From positions 1,364,001 through 1,428,000 of the forward strand of contig JAPFFF010000018.1 of assembly GCA_039105265.1 (NCBI GenBank): a stretch of 64,000 nucleotides of DNA. Direction: 5' to 3'. Position numbers and translations under genes: made by a program. A model generated the notes under the pieces. That model saw only the letters and a list, made by a program, of their open reading frames with translations, did no database searches and was not told the DNA's origin. Source of the stretch: Tritrichomonas musculus. Taxonomy: Eukaryota; Parabasalia; Tritrichomonadida; Tritrichomonadidae. Positions 1 to 10,779 of the stretch are shown here, piece by piece (the stretch's first letter is position 1; each line of letters begins with the position of its first letter).

Positions 1-720
1 ACCTCAAAATTCCACAGCATGTCACACAAATATGCAATGATGCTTTTAGCGCGTAAATTGTCTGGATTTTGTGAAATGGCTTGTTTCAGTGTATGATGTT
101 GATAGAGTGAGAATTGTTGAATATGAAATTGCTCATTATTTGAAAACTTATTTTACATTAAAAATGTTGTTGATCCACTGAATTCTTTTGATTTTGCAAA
201 TAGTTTTGATTGGCTGAATTCATTTGAATTACCTCAGTTCTTTTGTTTTTGTGAAATAGCCTGTTTCACCAAATTGATCAGTTGTTGTAAATTGGTCAGT
301 ATTATTAATGTGCTTTGAAAGTAATAATAGTGATGAATCACTGTATTTGTTTGAATTCGGGAAAGGCTTTGAATCACTGAATTCACTTGTCTTTGTGGAA
401 TACACAGTTTTACCAAATTGATCTGTTGTCGTTAAATGGCTAGTATTACTGAAATGTTTAGAAGCACAAAAGTCGTTTGATTTTGTGAACATCTTTGAAT
501 CACCGAAGACATTTGCTCAGTTTTAGTTAATTGATTCAACAAATCACATGAATTTATTATTGAATTCACCGGTCTTCTTGAAGTATTGAATTCCATTAAC
601 ATGATTAGTTTCTGTAAAATGGCAGGTGTTTCTAAAATGAATTGGTAGAGAAAATGGTTTTGTTTAAAAAACTAAATCCATGTGATTTGCTAAAATCATA
701 TGTCTCTGTGAAATGAATTG
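1..720 (-). pseudogene. Decayed gene or repeat array coding for Phe-x-x-Ser/Thr heptads
   Basis: Read on the minus strand, several frames give short stretches in which Phe recurs about every seven residues with Ser/Thr between, for example FTETYDFSKSHGF near the right side, TSHLTTTDQFGKT in the middle, and FSQSKLFAKSKEF and TSHFTKSRQF near the left end. The longest open piece is 229-492. Stops and frame changes interrupt the rest, so this looks like a dead repeat-coding region that runs off the left edge. I do not recognise the parent protein. It could be part of a repeat-rich surface or cytoskeletal protein, or simply a decayed tandem repeat that was never translated. Confidence 0.4.
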
Positions 721-1410
721 AGTCGACTCAATTGTTTTTTTTTTTTTTTTTTTTTCAAATGAAAATAAAAGTAATACAGACCATATTAGATCAATTTCAT
801 ATCAATTTGTTTTTAAAGCATTGAAGCCTATTCAAATCAATTGGTTGAAAACTTGAATTACAATGAAATTTTAATGCAATTCAAAAATAAAGCAATCTAG
901 ATGTTTGCAATATTTGACTGGAACTATTAGTGAACCTATAACGAATTTCTCTAATAGTGCCAATCCTGAGATAATATTTGAAAAAGAATTCAATATTATG
1001 ATTTTATTCATCTTCTATATAACCATTTTATTGATAAAAAAGTCGTTATCATTGCTATCATTGTCATCATTAGTGTTCGTTTTCCATTCATAAAAATCAA
1101 TTTAATCAGAATCATTGACTCTTTCAAGAAGTGTTTTGGCTTTTGGTCTTTTGAGACTACAGATTTCTACAAATTCCAAGGATCATTCAAATGAAATATT
1201 TTCCATTTTTCACCATTTTATGTTCTATTCAACATTTTTTTAATGTAAAAATCTTTGTTTTCATTTGTCTATTTGATATCTCTACTTTTTAATTAATTCT
1301 ATATCTTCTCAATCAACAAATAGTGAATTCATTGGTGTAACATCATTATCTGAAATTCCCTTTAATGATTGATAAATATCACTATCAAAATTCTTTTCTA
1401 TCTGCAAAAA

Positions 1411-1444
<34 letters not shown>

Positions 1445-1814
1445 CATCTAACAAAAACTTCCAAATGATGTATTGTATATATATATAAATTATTGTTGAA
1501 TGCAGTGACAATCATTTTTCCCTGTGAAACACACTACTTTTTTCTCTTCTTCTTTTTCATCAATTATTTCAAATTGAGAGAATTTAATGAATTCACACAG
1601 CTTTGAATGCTCCTTGAATTTCAATCTATTATAATAAGATGTGAGAGAATTTCAATTGAATGTTTGAAAAATCACTTTATTCGCTTTAAATATATGTGAA
1701 AATTCATTGTTTTCACTGGCTATTTGGTAATTTGTATGCTATTTCAATATTTTGAATTTTTAAGATGAATAAAAATATCAGAAGTGAAAGCATTGTTTAT
1801 ATAAATGAGTGAAT
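721..1814. other. Gene-free AT-rich spacer with poly-T runs
   Basis: No convincing coding sequence on either strand. It holds poly-T runs at about 735-755 and 1413-1444 and a short TA repeat near 1474-1485. It forms the 3' flank of the peptidase gene that ends at 1815. Confidence 0.6.
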
Positions 1815-3869
1815 TTATTCAAGAGCCAATTTGATGTTGTTTACGACTGATTCAAAAACATTAAGGATGGTCTTTGGTTCTTTAGAAATTTCATCTAATT
1901 CATATGAACCATCGCCTTTCTTTCTAATAATAGATTCGCAAATAACACCTCTCTTTGGCTTCTGTGTAATTGTATATTCTCTGACTTCAAGCCATTTATC
2001 ATCAAATGCGGTGAGCATCTTGAAGAATTCTTGACCACTTTTAACTTGGGCGGTTGTCTTGTAATAGTTTAAGTGTTTTAATAAGGTTTCAACAGCATCA
2101 TAGCAGCCATCTAAATTATTTGGATCAACATAAATTCTATAGGCGCCTTTTTCGTCTTTAAGTAATTGAACAGATCCTCGTCCCCAAACAAGAAGAGCAC
2201 GGAGGATGGCGAATCTTGCTGCTGAATGAGCTTGTGTCCATTTGGATACTTCTGGTGAAAAACAATAAAGTGTCTTCATTGCGCTATTAACCATTGATAA
2301 AACTTCGCAAAGTGTGAAAACTTTTTGCTTTTCAGCTGGAACTTTGAAAATATCTAACGCCTCTTTCTTGAAAGCAAGGAAAAGAGCTGTTGTTTCTGCA
2401 CGGCATTCTTCGAAGGATGATGCAACTGGTCCGAATGCTTGGTCAAATCCAACTCCATCTTCATAATATGTTGTAACAACACGATTTGGATTAAGGAGAT
2501 CTACAACATTCTTTCCAACAACATCATCTTTTCTAAAGAGTGAAGCAGATCCGTGGCCAAATAATTCGTGAGAAGCAACATGGAAACTCAAACAATCTGT
2601 AGCCAATGGAAGAAGAAGATCGATTTGTTCTGGTGTCAAAAATGCGAAAGAGGATGGAGTAGTTGAGCTCGAAGCCATGACATTTGTGAGACTGACATTT
2701 TTGAATCCAACATTTAATCTAATTTTGTCATAATTGGGAATATTAATTCCAATTGGAAGGCCTGATGAGCAATATGTAAGAATGTTTATTGCATTATATG
2801 AAGGTGGCTTGAAAGTTTTTCTTTCGTATTCCTTTGGATATGGGAGAAGAGATAAAATTTTAGAAGAATTGTTAACATAATCATGAAGACATTCACTCTC
2901 TTTAGCATCTACTGCAGCAACAAATCCTTCATATTCGCAACGAACTCCTGAAGGATCGCGATATGATTCGATAAATCCATGATGCATTTCAACTGACATT
3001 GTAGTGTCATGAACCCATTTTTCGCTATATTCTTCATGTTTTTCAACTGATCCTGTTTGATAATGTTCAATAAGAGCAGTTAACATTTCTTTTTGAGTAT
3101 CGTTTTCGGCATTATCGCGAGCTAATGATAGCCAATGATTGACCTTCTTTAATACTTCAGACTGGCGGCCTTTTGTAACAAAGATCTTTTTGCCGTTAAA
3201 TTCACCAACTTCACGTCCATCTTTGTCAACATCTACTGAAGCGACTGAAACTTCATAGCAGTTTCTTTGTGTATTGCGAAAGATGAATGTGTTTTCAAGG
3301 CGAATTCCTTTTTCTTTAAGAACTTTGTCAACTCCTTCTTGCTCTGCTTCAGTAAAATCTGTTGGTTCGTAGTAAGTAGTAGTTCCACCAGGATAGAAGC
3401 CAAGTCTTAACTTTGAAGGAGGCTCGATTGAATATATTCCATCAGAGCACTTGTTGAATAAATCGGTAAGGTTTTGTTTTTGACCTTTTAATAATGTAAG
3501 GACTTCTTCTTTGGAGCAGCGTGGAATAAACTTTAAATCACCATATCCGAGATAATTTGAACTGTTATAGTAAAATTGTGCTGCGTATTCAAGTAAGTAA
3601 AACAAAGGAGTTCCTGTTTCAGATACAGCCTTGACTAATCGATCATGATTATCAAATTCAGTAACAAATGCTGAGAGAAATTCATGAATTAAAAGAGTTT
3701 CGTGAGATGATTGAGAAGCGACAAGTGGGAAGCCTGCCCATGCAGCAAGTGAAAGATAGGTCGCGTAAACTTTAGCTTTATCATTCATTGATTTAAGAAT
3801 ATCGCCGATTCTGAGATCTTGAACATTAAAGCCGGTAATGCACAAGTAAGATGGTTCTTGAGAACTCAT
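1815..3869 (-). CDS. DPP3: Dipeptidyl peptidase III (M49 zinc metallopeptidase)
   Basis: The 684-aa product should remove dipeptides from the N-terminus of short peptides in the cytosol; no signal peptide or membrane segment is visible. The zinc-site signature of family M49 is present: HELFGH at about residues 434-439 (two His zinc ligands and the catalytic Glu) and EECRAE at about 486-491 (third ligand). Length is close to that of eukaryotic DPP III (about 680-740 aa). The C-terminal region contains WTQAHSAARFAIL and RIYVDP, which fit the family fold. The ATG at 3867-3869 is chosen because a trichomonad initiator lies five bases upstream. The gene stands alone and is divergent from the Raptor gene across about 500 bp. 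Family assignment is firm; peptide substrates are unknown. Confidence 0.93.
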   Translation of the reverse strand: MSSQEPSYLCITGFNVQDLRIGDILKSMNDKAKVYATYLSLAAWAGFPLVASQSSHETLLIHEFLSAFVTEFDNHDRLVKAVSETGTPLFYLLEYAAQFYYNSSNYLGYGDLKFIPRCSKEEVLTLLKGQKQNLTDLFNKCSDGIYSIEPPSKLRLGFYPGGTTTYYEPTDFTEAEQEGVDKVLKEKGIRLENTFIFRNTQRNCYEVSVASVDVDKDGREVGEFNGKKIFVTKGRQSEVLKKVNHWLSLARDNAENDTQKEMLTALIEHYQTGSVEKHEEYSEKWVHDTTMSVEMHHGFIESYRDPSGVRCEYEGFVAAVDAKESECLHDYVNNSSKILSLLPYPKEYERKTFKPPSYNAINILTYCSSGLPIGINIPNYDKIRLNVGFKNVSLTNVMASSSTTPSSFAFLTPEQIDLLLPLATDCLSFHVASHELFGHGSASLFRKDDVVGKNVVDLLNPNRVVTTYYEDGVGFDQAFGPVASSFEECRAETTALFLAFKKEALDIFKVPAEKQKVFTLCEVLSMVNSAMKTLYCFSPEVSKWTQAHSAARFAILRALLVWGRGSVQLLKDEKGAYRIYVDPNNLDGCYDAVETLLKHLNYYKTTAQVKSGQEFFKMLTAFDDKWLEVREYTITQKPKRGVICESIIRKKGDGSYELDEISKEPKTILNVFESVVNNIKLALE

Positions 3870-3875
3870 TAAATA

Positions 3876-3881
3876 AAGTGA
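3876..3881 (-). promoter_or_regulatory. Initiator (Inr) TCACTT of the peptidase gene
   Basis: On the minus strand TCACTT lies a few bases before the start codon, matching the trichomonad initiator consensus TCAYTW (known from Trichomonas vaginalis). The short distance is typical of that lineage's very short 5' leaders. I did not find an equally clear match at the other host starts. Confidence 0.55.
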
Positions 3882-4370
3882 AAATTTTATAATAGGTCAT
3901 TTCATTTTTTGCAATATTGTGTGTTTTGCAATTAAAATATGTAAAATAGTCTGTATATAAATATAGCATGAATATAGGTGAACCAGAATTTTTATTTATC
4001 AAATGATATATATTAAAATTGTTTGATGATCAACTTTTTTTTTCTTTGGTTACTGTCCAAGAAGTGAATGAAAGTAATGTATGATACGTTATTTTCTTTT
4101 TAATGATAAAATAGAACCATTTATTAAATTAAAAATATTTCATGAAAAAAGATTAAAGTAGAATATAGTATTTGACATGAATTTTTTGATTTATAAATAT
4201 TTCAAATATGATATTTTTAAATATATTACTGTAAAATATAATGGGTTCAAAGAAATAAGCATTAAATGTTGAAAAATATTTTCAATTTTAAAATGGCCTA
4301 TTTATTGAAAAAGATTATCGATATAAAAGAGTGAACTCAATATATAACTTGATTTTTATAGATTATTATA
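3882..4370. other. AT-rich divergent intergenic region
   Basis: This is the space between the divergently transcribed peptidase and Raptor genes and should hold both promoters. No ORF is credible. Apart from the initiator described separately I see only AT-rich sequence. Confidence 0.6.
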
Positions 4371-7300
4371 ATGAAACCATTAAAACCAAATACATGGAGA
4401 TCGCATTTAGATGAATTGATTATATCTGAAACATCAATGGAATGGAAACCTTTTCCAAAGCAGTATCTTAATATTAACATCGACAAACAAATTGTTACGC
4501 GGCAAATTTCAACAAAAAATCCTTCTGTCCATGTTGTAGCCAAAATTACAGAAGATTTTGAAGCTGAAGTAAATGATCAAGATGAAGAATCATTGCCTCC
4601 TCGAGTTTTTTGTTGGAACGATGTTTCTACTTTGAGTTTAAAAGTTGCCTTTAAAACAATTTCAGCTGGTCTTGAAATTGAATACCGAAAAATAATTAAT
4701 AATGTAACATTTGATATCAAATCTTTTTCATCCAATGCTCGTTCATCATTTACAGATAATCAGCCAGATTATCTTGTTTATCATATTATTAATCCATCAC
4801 TTTCTGAATCACCAATTTCACCAAAATCGTCGAAATTTAAATATTCTTTTTCAAATAATCAGCTTTCAAATTTAAAAATGAAGAAATCTCCAATTCATAA
4901 TCCAATGAGTTTTCCAGAAACGATTGATGCCTCCTCTCTTCAGCAACTTGGAGAATCCATTTCAGGGCCATCTATTTTTATATTTGATTGCCCAAATGCT
5001 GTTCGTATGTTAGGAAATATAATTGGTCCAAATAGCAGTTCTTCGGGTGCAAATATGTCTTTCAATATAAATAAAGAAATTTTTGCTTTTGGAGCAACGA
5101 ATGGTACTCTTCCATGTTCATCGCAGCTTCCTTATGATTTATTTACATCTTGTCTCTTAACTCCAGCAAAAGTTGCACTTTTAATGCAAACCAAAACTTA
5201 TGAAGATTTTAACTGTGGAGTATTGTCCCCAATTGATATTCAAGAAATGATCAATATTCTGAATAACTCGCCAATTGCCAACAATATTCTTGATTCATTA
5301 GAAAAAGCACTAGAACAATTTGCAGATAGAATTGCTTTTGAAAGTTTAGAATTAAATAATATTCCTCTCTTTGAACTTGTTTTTAGGCGTGATCCATTCA
5401 TCGCCAATTTATTTTACCACTATTTATTTGCTTGCAGAGTTATGAAAAGAATATCAACAACTCCATTTTGTTTCCCCTGTCTTCCTGATATGACCAACCA
5501 CCCGCTTTGGGATACATTTGATCTCGAAGTTGATCGTTGTTTATTTTCGTTAAAAAAAAATGTTGAAATATTTTCAATTGATATCTTGTTGGATGAACAA
5601 ATGAAACTCCTTGAAGATTGGATTGCCTACCCTATTGAAAACAGAGAGATGCCTGATGAACTTTCTTACTTAGCTTTACTTCTTGATTCGCCTAAGTACT
5701 TCGAAAGAGCTATTCGTTTTACTGCACAGTTTTTGTCAATTTCAGCAGCGACGACTGAAAAATTTTTGAACACAAGAGCATTTCCCGTCCTTCTTCACAA
5801 AATTCCTTATCTTTACTCATATATCTTAACATTTATCAATAAGGATGAAAATCCCGAAAATAATAATAATAGTAATGATAATAATAATAATAATCAAAGT
5901 AACAATGAAAATAATAATAACAATAATGATAATAATAATAATCAAAGTAACAATGAAAATAATAATAATAACAATAATGATGATGGCGCTAACAATGATC
6001 CTGATTTTATAATACCTAGAGAGAAAGAGGAAACTCTTGCTAACTTTTCATTTTCTATTGCTTCATCAATTCTCCTTTCGCCAGATTTGAAGCCTTCGTT
6101 TGAAAACTACTTATCTTTTTGGGAGAAATTACTTACAATTGCATCATCAGAAAGGTTGATTGTATCATGTCTTTCATGTCTGATTCAATTTGACATGAAT
6201 CAAAACGAGTCAAATATTAATCTGATCAAACCTCTATCAAAACATAAATCAAGTCAAGTTCGAACGCTTTCCCACTTTTTACTCAAAAAAATGAAGGTTC
6301 CGCTGGAACTTCCGATGCGCAAGATATCAGATGAAGAAGATCCATTTTGTAGAGTAGCCCTTGTATCAAGAATATCTGAGTCAATCACCGAGGACAACAA
6401 GCATGATTTAATTTTTGACTTGATTTTATCTCTTGGAGATCTTTTCTCTTTTGTTCGAGAAGAAGCAATCACAACCCTTGCTCAAGCGATTGAATTTGCT
6501 CGGAAAGATTCAGATTACTTAAAGAAGATCGACTTGGATGTGGAAGAAATTCAAGCTAGCTCGAATTCATCAATTAATTTAGAGGTAATTAACGACGAAA
6601 ACAGCAAATTTGACTTTTTTGGATCTTTGAAAACATTCTTCAAAAACTATCGTGAAGATGATATTCAAAATCCTATCATTTTGAGTTTAGCAAGGGAAAT
6701 TGCCTTTCTTACATACGATCCTTCAAATCGTGTTCGTAAAAGATTCTCTGAATTCCTCTTCTACTTAGAGAGTATCCTCTTCTCAGATCCAAAATCCAAC
6801 GACAAGGCAGGGAACAACAGCAATAATGAAGATAATAATAATAAAAACAGCAATGAAAATGAAAATAATAATAATGATACTGATGATGATATTATTGTTG
6901 ATATTGATAATTCTAATGATAGTGATAAAAATAATAATAATAACAATAATGATGATGGTAAAGGTGTTAAGAAAGATTCAGGAGTCACTAATAACAACAA
7001 AAAGTCAAATGATTCAAATCAGGCAGAAAAAGTTATCCAGCCCCGTTCAAATCTAATTGCTCACATTCTATCTGCCATTGTTCACTACACGCCAGAAGCC
7101 AGCGATGATTGTTATGGTGTATCTCATACAGATCTGACAGGTAACCTAACAGGAACCCCAGCTGTCTCTCCGAGTGGTCTTATTGCATGTCCGTGTACAG
7201 ATAACGGTATTCTTTGCCAGACCCACAGCGGTGGCACCTTTTATTACAACTTTTTCAATCAGTCCATTCTTCTTCCTGATAGGTTCCAAGGCCTTGTTGG

Positions 7301-8354
7301 TCCCAAGACGACTCCGCAGCCAATCAATGTCAGTTCCAGTTCTCCCCAATCACAACCACGCAGAAGACAGTGTTCACCGACTTACATTGAATTCATCGAT
7401 GATGAGAAACTTCTTGCAGTTTCGGATTCATCACAAGTAGTCATCATTGACATCAAGAATCGTGAATTCAGCAACAATAACAGCAACTCATTATATAAAA
7501 GTACTACCAAAACGTTGAATTCAACACAACTTTATAATTACAACAGAAACCGTTTAAATTCAAATTTGAATTTAAACGACTTTTTGTATTCTGGCGACTA
7601 CATGAAAAGCGAGCCAGCTTGTTCTTTTTGGATGGAACATCCAGATAATTGTTTCGCTGTTAAAGCTGATTATAACAATCAAAACTTTCATCTTTTAGAG
7701 CATCAAATTAAGCCAGAAAGTTGTAAAATTTCAATTTTTGATCTTTCTTCACAACGACGAATTAAAGAGCTTCTCATTTCAAAGAATCCAACAACTTTGT
7801 ATTCTTCAAATGAGTCCCTAATCAATAATGACCACATTGTTCCAAATACAACTCCACAAGAGAATTGGTGTGTTGGCTGGCTTCACTCTTTTTCGCCTCT
7901 CTTTTACATCTGCACAAACGGCTTCACTATTTATGATGAACGAGTCGGTGAAGCCGTTCAAAAAGTCGATCTGAATCTTGTCGACGATTTCATCGTTGGT
8001 TGCAACTCGCCAATAGCAATGCCCTTGAACGTGGTCGTCGGGAAAAGGCAAGGATCATTAGCAATGATCGACTTTAGAGTGATGAAGGTCATTGACGAGG
8101 TAAAAAATGAAGTATTCCGTGCTCATAACAAAGTTATGTCGTCGTTCAAGGTTCATCGTGAAATTCCTTTTGGATTCGGTACATTGATCGACAACTCGGC
8201 ATTCACTGTAACATTCGATAGTGGATCGTTGGCAGTCAGCTGCAGAGAGGCTGCTACGCCTATTCACAGCTTCGCACTGCACGCAACTGAGGCAACTTGC
8301 ATAGCAAGATATGGATCATCTGCAAAATTCCTCAAGGTGAAGCTAGAAGATTAA
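4371..8354 (+). CDS. Raptor homologue (TORC1 scaffold)
   Basis: The 1327-aa product is a Raptor/KOG1-type scaffold, which in TOR complex 1 presents substrates to the kinase. The N-terminal caspase-like RNC region is recognisable at about residues 75-290: YLVYHIINPSLSESPIS, then GPSIFIFDCPNAVRML near residue 197, then FAFGATNGTLPCSSQLPYD and LFTSCLLTPAKVALLM near 240-270. A HEAT-like helical middle follows and a beta-rich C-terminal part (about 910-1327) suits WD40 repeats. Two Asn-rich low-complexity inserts (about 495-540 and 805-870) interrupt the helical part. Length matches animal Raptor (about 1335 aa). The ATG at 4371 is the first in frame. The gene is single-exon as far as can be seen. 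Function in a TOR complex is inferred from the family. Confidence 0.9.
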   Translation: MKPLKPNTWRSHLDELIISETSMEWKPFPKQYLNINIDKQIVTRQISTKNPSVHVVAKITEDFEAEVNDQDEESLPPRVFCWNDVSTLSLKVAFKTISAGLEIEYRKIINNVTFDIKSFSSNARSSFTDNQPDYLVYHIINPSLSESPISPKSSKFKYSFSNNQLSNLKMKKSPIHNPMSFPETIDASSLQQLGESISGPSIFIFDCPNAVRMLGNIIGPNSSSSGANMSFNINKEIFAFGATNGTLPCSSQLPYDLFTSCLLTPAKVALLMQTKTYEDFNCGVLSPIDIQEMINILNNSPIANNILDSLEKALEQFADRIAFESLELNNIPLFELVFRRDPFIANLFYHYLFACRVMKRISTTPFCFPCLPDMTNHPLWDTFDLEVDRCLFSLKKNVEIFSIDILLDEQMKLLEDWIAYPIENREMPDELSYLALLLDSPKYFERAIRFTAQFLSISAATTEKFLNTRAFPVLLHKIPYLYSYILTFINKDENPENNNNSNDNNNNNQSNNENNNNNNDNNNNQSNNENNNNNNNDDGANNDPDFIIPREKEETLANFSFSIASSILLSPDLKPSFENYLSFWEKLLTIASSERLIVSCLSCLIQFDMNQNESNINLIKPLSKHKSSQVRTLSHFLLKKMKVPLELPMRKISDEEDPFCRVALVSRISESITEDNKHDLIFDLILSLGDLFSFVREEAITTLAQAIEFARKDSDYLKKIDLDVEEIQASSNSSINLEVINDENSKFDFFGSLKTFFKNYREDDIQNPIILSLAREIAFLTYDPSNRVRKRFSEFLFYLESILFSDPKSNDKAGNNSNNEDNNNKNSNENENNNNDTDDDIIVDIDNSNDSDKNNNNNNNDDGKGVKKDSGVTNNNKKSNDSNQAEKVIQPRSNLIAHILSAIVHYTPEASDDCYGVSHTDLTGNLTGTPAVSPSGLIACPCTDNGILCQTHSGGTFYYNFFNQSILLPDRFQGLVGPKTTPQPINVSSSSPQSQPRRRQCSPTYIEFIDDEKLLAVSDSSQVVIIDIKNREFSNNNSNSLYKSTTKTLNSTQLYNYNRNRLNSNLNLNDFLYSGDYMKSEPACSFWMEHPDNCFAVKADYNNQNFHLLEHQIKPESCKISIFDLSSQRRIKELLISKNPTTLYSSNESLINNDHIVPNTTPQENWCVGWLHSFSPLFYICTNGFTIYDERVGEAVQKVDLNLVDDFIVGCNSPIAMPLNVVVGKRQGSLAMIDFRVMKVIDEVKNEVFRAHNKVMSSFKVHREIPFGFGTLIDNSAFTVTFDSGSLAVSCREAATPIHSFALHATEATCIARYGSSAKFLKVKLED

Positions 8355-9054
8355 GTTTTTATTATTAGTATTTAATGTCTGTTAGTAAAATAGATAATAT
8401 ATAAATTACTCATTTTTTTAAAAAAAAAAATTTATCGAAATCTATCCAAACAGGGATGGTCAATGTTGAAAAAATTTAGTTTCAATTTGAGGTTTAGTTT
8501 GTTTTAAATCTTCTTTGAGAACATCATTAGTTTTATCAATTTTCTTGTCAAGGCGATTATTATTACTTATCATATTATCGTTCAAATGATTTAGCTTTTT
8601 ATTAAAAATCTTGGAATTAGATTCAAGTTAGTCCAAATTCCAAGTAATTTAAGATAGCTCTGGTATCGCCATTTGGTGCATTTAATGAGCTACGAAATGA
8701 TCTTTGTTTTCACCTTCAGAACTATTGCTTAACATTTGCAATGAAATGAATAATAAACGTCATAATTTGTAACAAAATTTAGTTGTGCATTATTTAAAAA
8801 AAAAGTAATTTGCACAGAAAATATTGAAAAAAAAATTGAAAAAAATTGAATTTGCACAGAATTGACTATTATCGATTTACAAATTATATGAATAAATATA
8901 ATATAGGCTATATTATAGCTAATACATATTTTATAATTACATTCAATTCTAATTACAACAAATAATTTTCTTTTAAAATCATTAAAATCAGGTTATTATT
9001 ACAACAAACATACAAAAGATAATTTTAAAACTCTTTTATTTATAAAGGAAACCA
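8355..9054. other. Spacer between Raptor and the LRR-GTPase gene
   Basis: AT-rich. It contains a possible broken small gene on the minus strand (8460-8745, listed separately). The rest, from about 8750, is poly-A-rich with no gene seen. Confidence 0.5.
8460..8745 (-). pseudogene. Possible broken small coiled-coil gene
   Basis: Reading minus, three adjoining open stretches in different frames look protein-like. The first is a short one starting with ATG (MLSNSSEGENKDHF), the second contains RSFRSSLNAPNGDTRAILN, and the last, of about 56 residues, contains KKLNHLNDNM and NNRLDKKIDKTNDVLKEDL and ends in TGA at 8460. The last stretch has coiled-coil character and better-than-random codons. Two frame changes would be needed to read through. 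It may be a decayed host gene or chance; I know no family for it. Confidence 0.3.
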
Positions 9055-10779
9055 TTAATAAATATTGCATTTCTTTTGATTATCTGATTTGTTATTACCC
9101 AAAATATTTAGCATTAGATTTGTTTTCTCTATAATAGGCAAATTTATTTCTTTAACAATGTAATCAAATACGTTATTAATGTTCAAATTTTCTTTAACAG
9201 AAACTTCAAAATATTTCAAATTATATTCTTTATATAGAATAATTATATCTTCGATTTCTTCTTCAATTACGGCATGCTCAAGATCACACTTGTTTCCCAC
9301 GAGGACAACTAATGGTCGTTTTTTATTATCTTTATTTTTATCATAAAAATTATCTAGAAAATATCTAGATGCATTGAATGATGAACGGTTAGAAAAATCA
9401 AAAATTAAAATGATAGATTGTAATCCACGATAATAACCAGGTGAATATATATTTAATTGATTTTTGTTTGATTTCCAAATCTTGACTTTAATTTTATAAC
9501 CTTCAAATTTAACTTCTTTGTATCTAACATCAGGTATACTTGATTCGACTAGTTTTACACCGAATTTACAATTTGTATAACTATCTACAAATGATGTTTT
9601 ACCTACTAACTCATCACCAATCACATAAATATTCGTTACTGGCATTTCAATAAATTCTTTAATTCTATCAATCACTGATTTTTCTAAAGAAGTGCATCCA
9701 TTGAATGCATTATGAGCAATTAATTGCATACTTGATGGAATTGTTACTTCAGTTAATGATTTGCAGTCACCAAATGCATTCTCTCCGATCGTTTTTAATG
9801 AGCTAGGAAGTTCAATTATTGTCAATGAAGTGCATCCATAAAAAGCATCTTTTTCAATCTCTGTAAGTGATGATGGCATTGTGACTCGTTTTAATGATGT
9901 GCATTTACTAAAAGCACTTTGTTTAATAATTGTCACAGATGAAGGAATATCTATCTCGATTAATGATACACAATTATAGAATTGACTATTTTCGATTTCT
10001 TTCACTTCTGATGGAAATATGAATTCCTTTAATGAAACAAAATCACTAAAATCAAGTTTTCCTATATCTTTAACACTCGACTGTATCACAATATTTGTCA
10101 TTGATGCACATTTTTCAACAAAAAAGTCACCAATCTTTGTTACAGATGATGGAATTACCAATTTTCCAAGTAATTTACAATATCCAAATGCATTTTTGTT
10201 AATAAATTTAACAGACGATGGAATTTCAATATTTTTTAAATGTTCGCATTTATAGAATGAATAACTTCCAATGGATTCTACTGTGGATGGAATTGTGAAT
10301 TCACTCAATGAAATACATCCATCAAAACAATGATCTTCAATTGATTTGAAAAATGGCGATACTGATTGCAAAACTACTTTTGTTAATTTTTCACAACCTT
10401 CAAATGCATGTTCACCTATTGATGTAATTGATGATGTGATTACAACTTCCTTTAACTGCCTGCATTTATAAAATGAATAATCGCCAAGAGAATCAACTGA
10501 TGATAGAATTGAAATATTAATCAAATTAATGCAGCCTTTAAATGAATGTTTTCCTATTGATTTTACAGATGATGGTATTGTAATTTCTTTCAAATTTACA
10601 CATCCACAAAAAGCATCATCATCAATTGATGTTATAGATGATGGTATGATTATTTGTCTGAGTTTGTGACAATCCTCAAAACATTTATAACTGATTCTTA
10701 TATCTGGTAATTTTAATAAATAATTTAAAACATCATCTCTATTCTTTTCTACTGCTAATTTTAATGCTGTTGTATTCAA
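9055..10779 (-). CDS. BspA-type leucine-rich repeat protein with C-terminal Ras-like GTPase
   Basis: The open frame encodes 574 aa. Residues 1-28 look like one ankyrin-type helix pair (TTALKLAVEKNRDDVLNYLL). Residues 30-365 are about 15 BspA/TpLRR repeats of 23 aa with the pattern F..C..L..I.IPSSV..IG..AF. From about 376 a small-GTPase domain follows: P-loop GDELVGKTS, then LVVLVGNKCDL (G4) and a G5-like EVSVKEN. The usual DTAGQ (G3) position reads KSNKNQ, so hydrolysis may be impaired. The last four residues, CNIY, fit a prenylation (CaaX) box. The frame opens with TTG, not ATG, and lies 186 bp after the DUF3447 gene on the same strand, so it may be the second half of one gene. BspA repeats are known trichomonad surface or adhesion modules, but no signal peptide is seen; a GTPase tail suggests an intracellular or lipid-anchored role. 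Confidence 0.75.
   Translation of the reverse strand: MNTTALKLAVEKNRDDVLNYLLKLPDIRISYKCFEDCHKLRQIIIPSSITSIDDDAFCGCVNLKEITIPSSVKSIGKHSFKGCINLINISILSSVDSLGDYSFYKCRQLKEVVITSSITSIGEHAFEGCEKLTKVVLQSVSPFFKSIEDHCFDGCISLSEFTIPSTVESIGSYSFYKCEHLKNIEIPSSVKFINKNAFGYCKLLGKLVIPSSVTKIGDFFVEKCASMTNIVIQSSVKDIGKLDFSDFVSLKEFIFPSEVKEIENSQFYNCVSLIEIDIPSSVTIIKQSAFSKCTSLKRVTMPSSLTEIEKDAFYGCTSLTIIELPSSLKTIGENAFGDCKSLTEVTIPSSMQLIAHNAFNGCTSLEKSVIDRIKEFIEMPVTNIYVIGDELVGKTSFVDSYTNCKFGVKLVESSIPDVRYKEVKFEGYKIKVKIWKSNKNQLNIYSPGYYRGLQSIILIFDFSNRSSFNASRYFLDNFYDKNKDNKKRPLVVLVGNKCDLEHAVIEEEIEDIIILYKEYNLKYFEVSVKENLNINNVFDYIVKEINLPIIEKTNLMLNILGNNKSDNQKKCNIY

Noticed and set aside
905-1093. 62-aa plus-strand frame
   Set aside because: Chance frame in AT-rich DNA with Leu/Ser runs and no start context.
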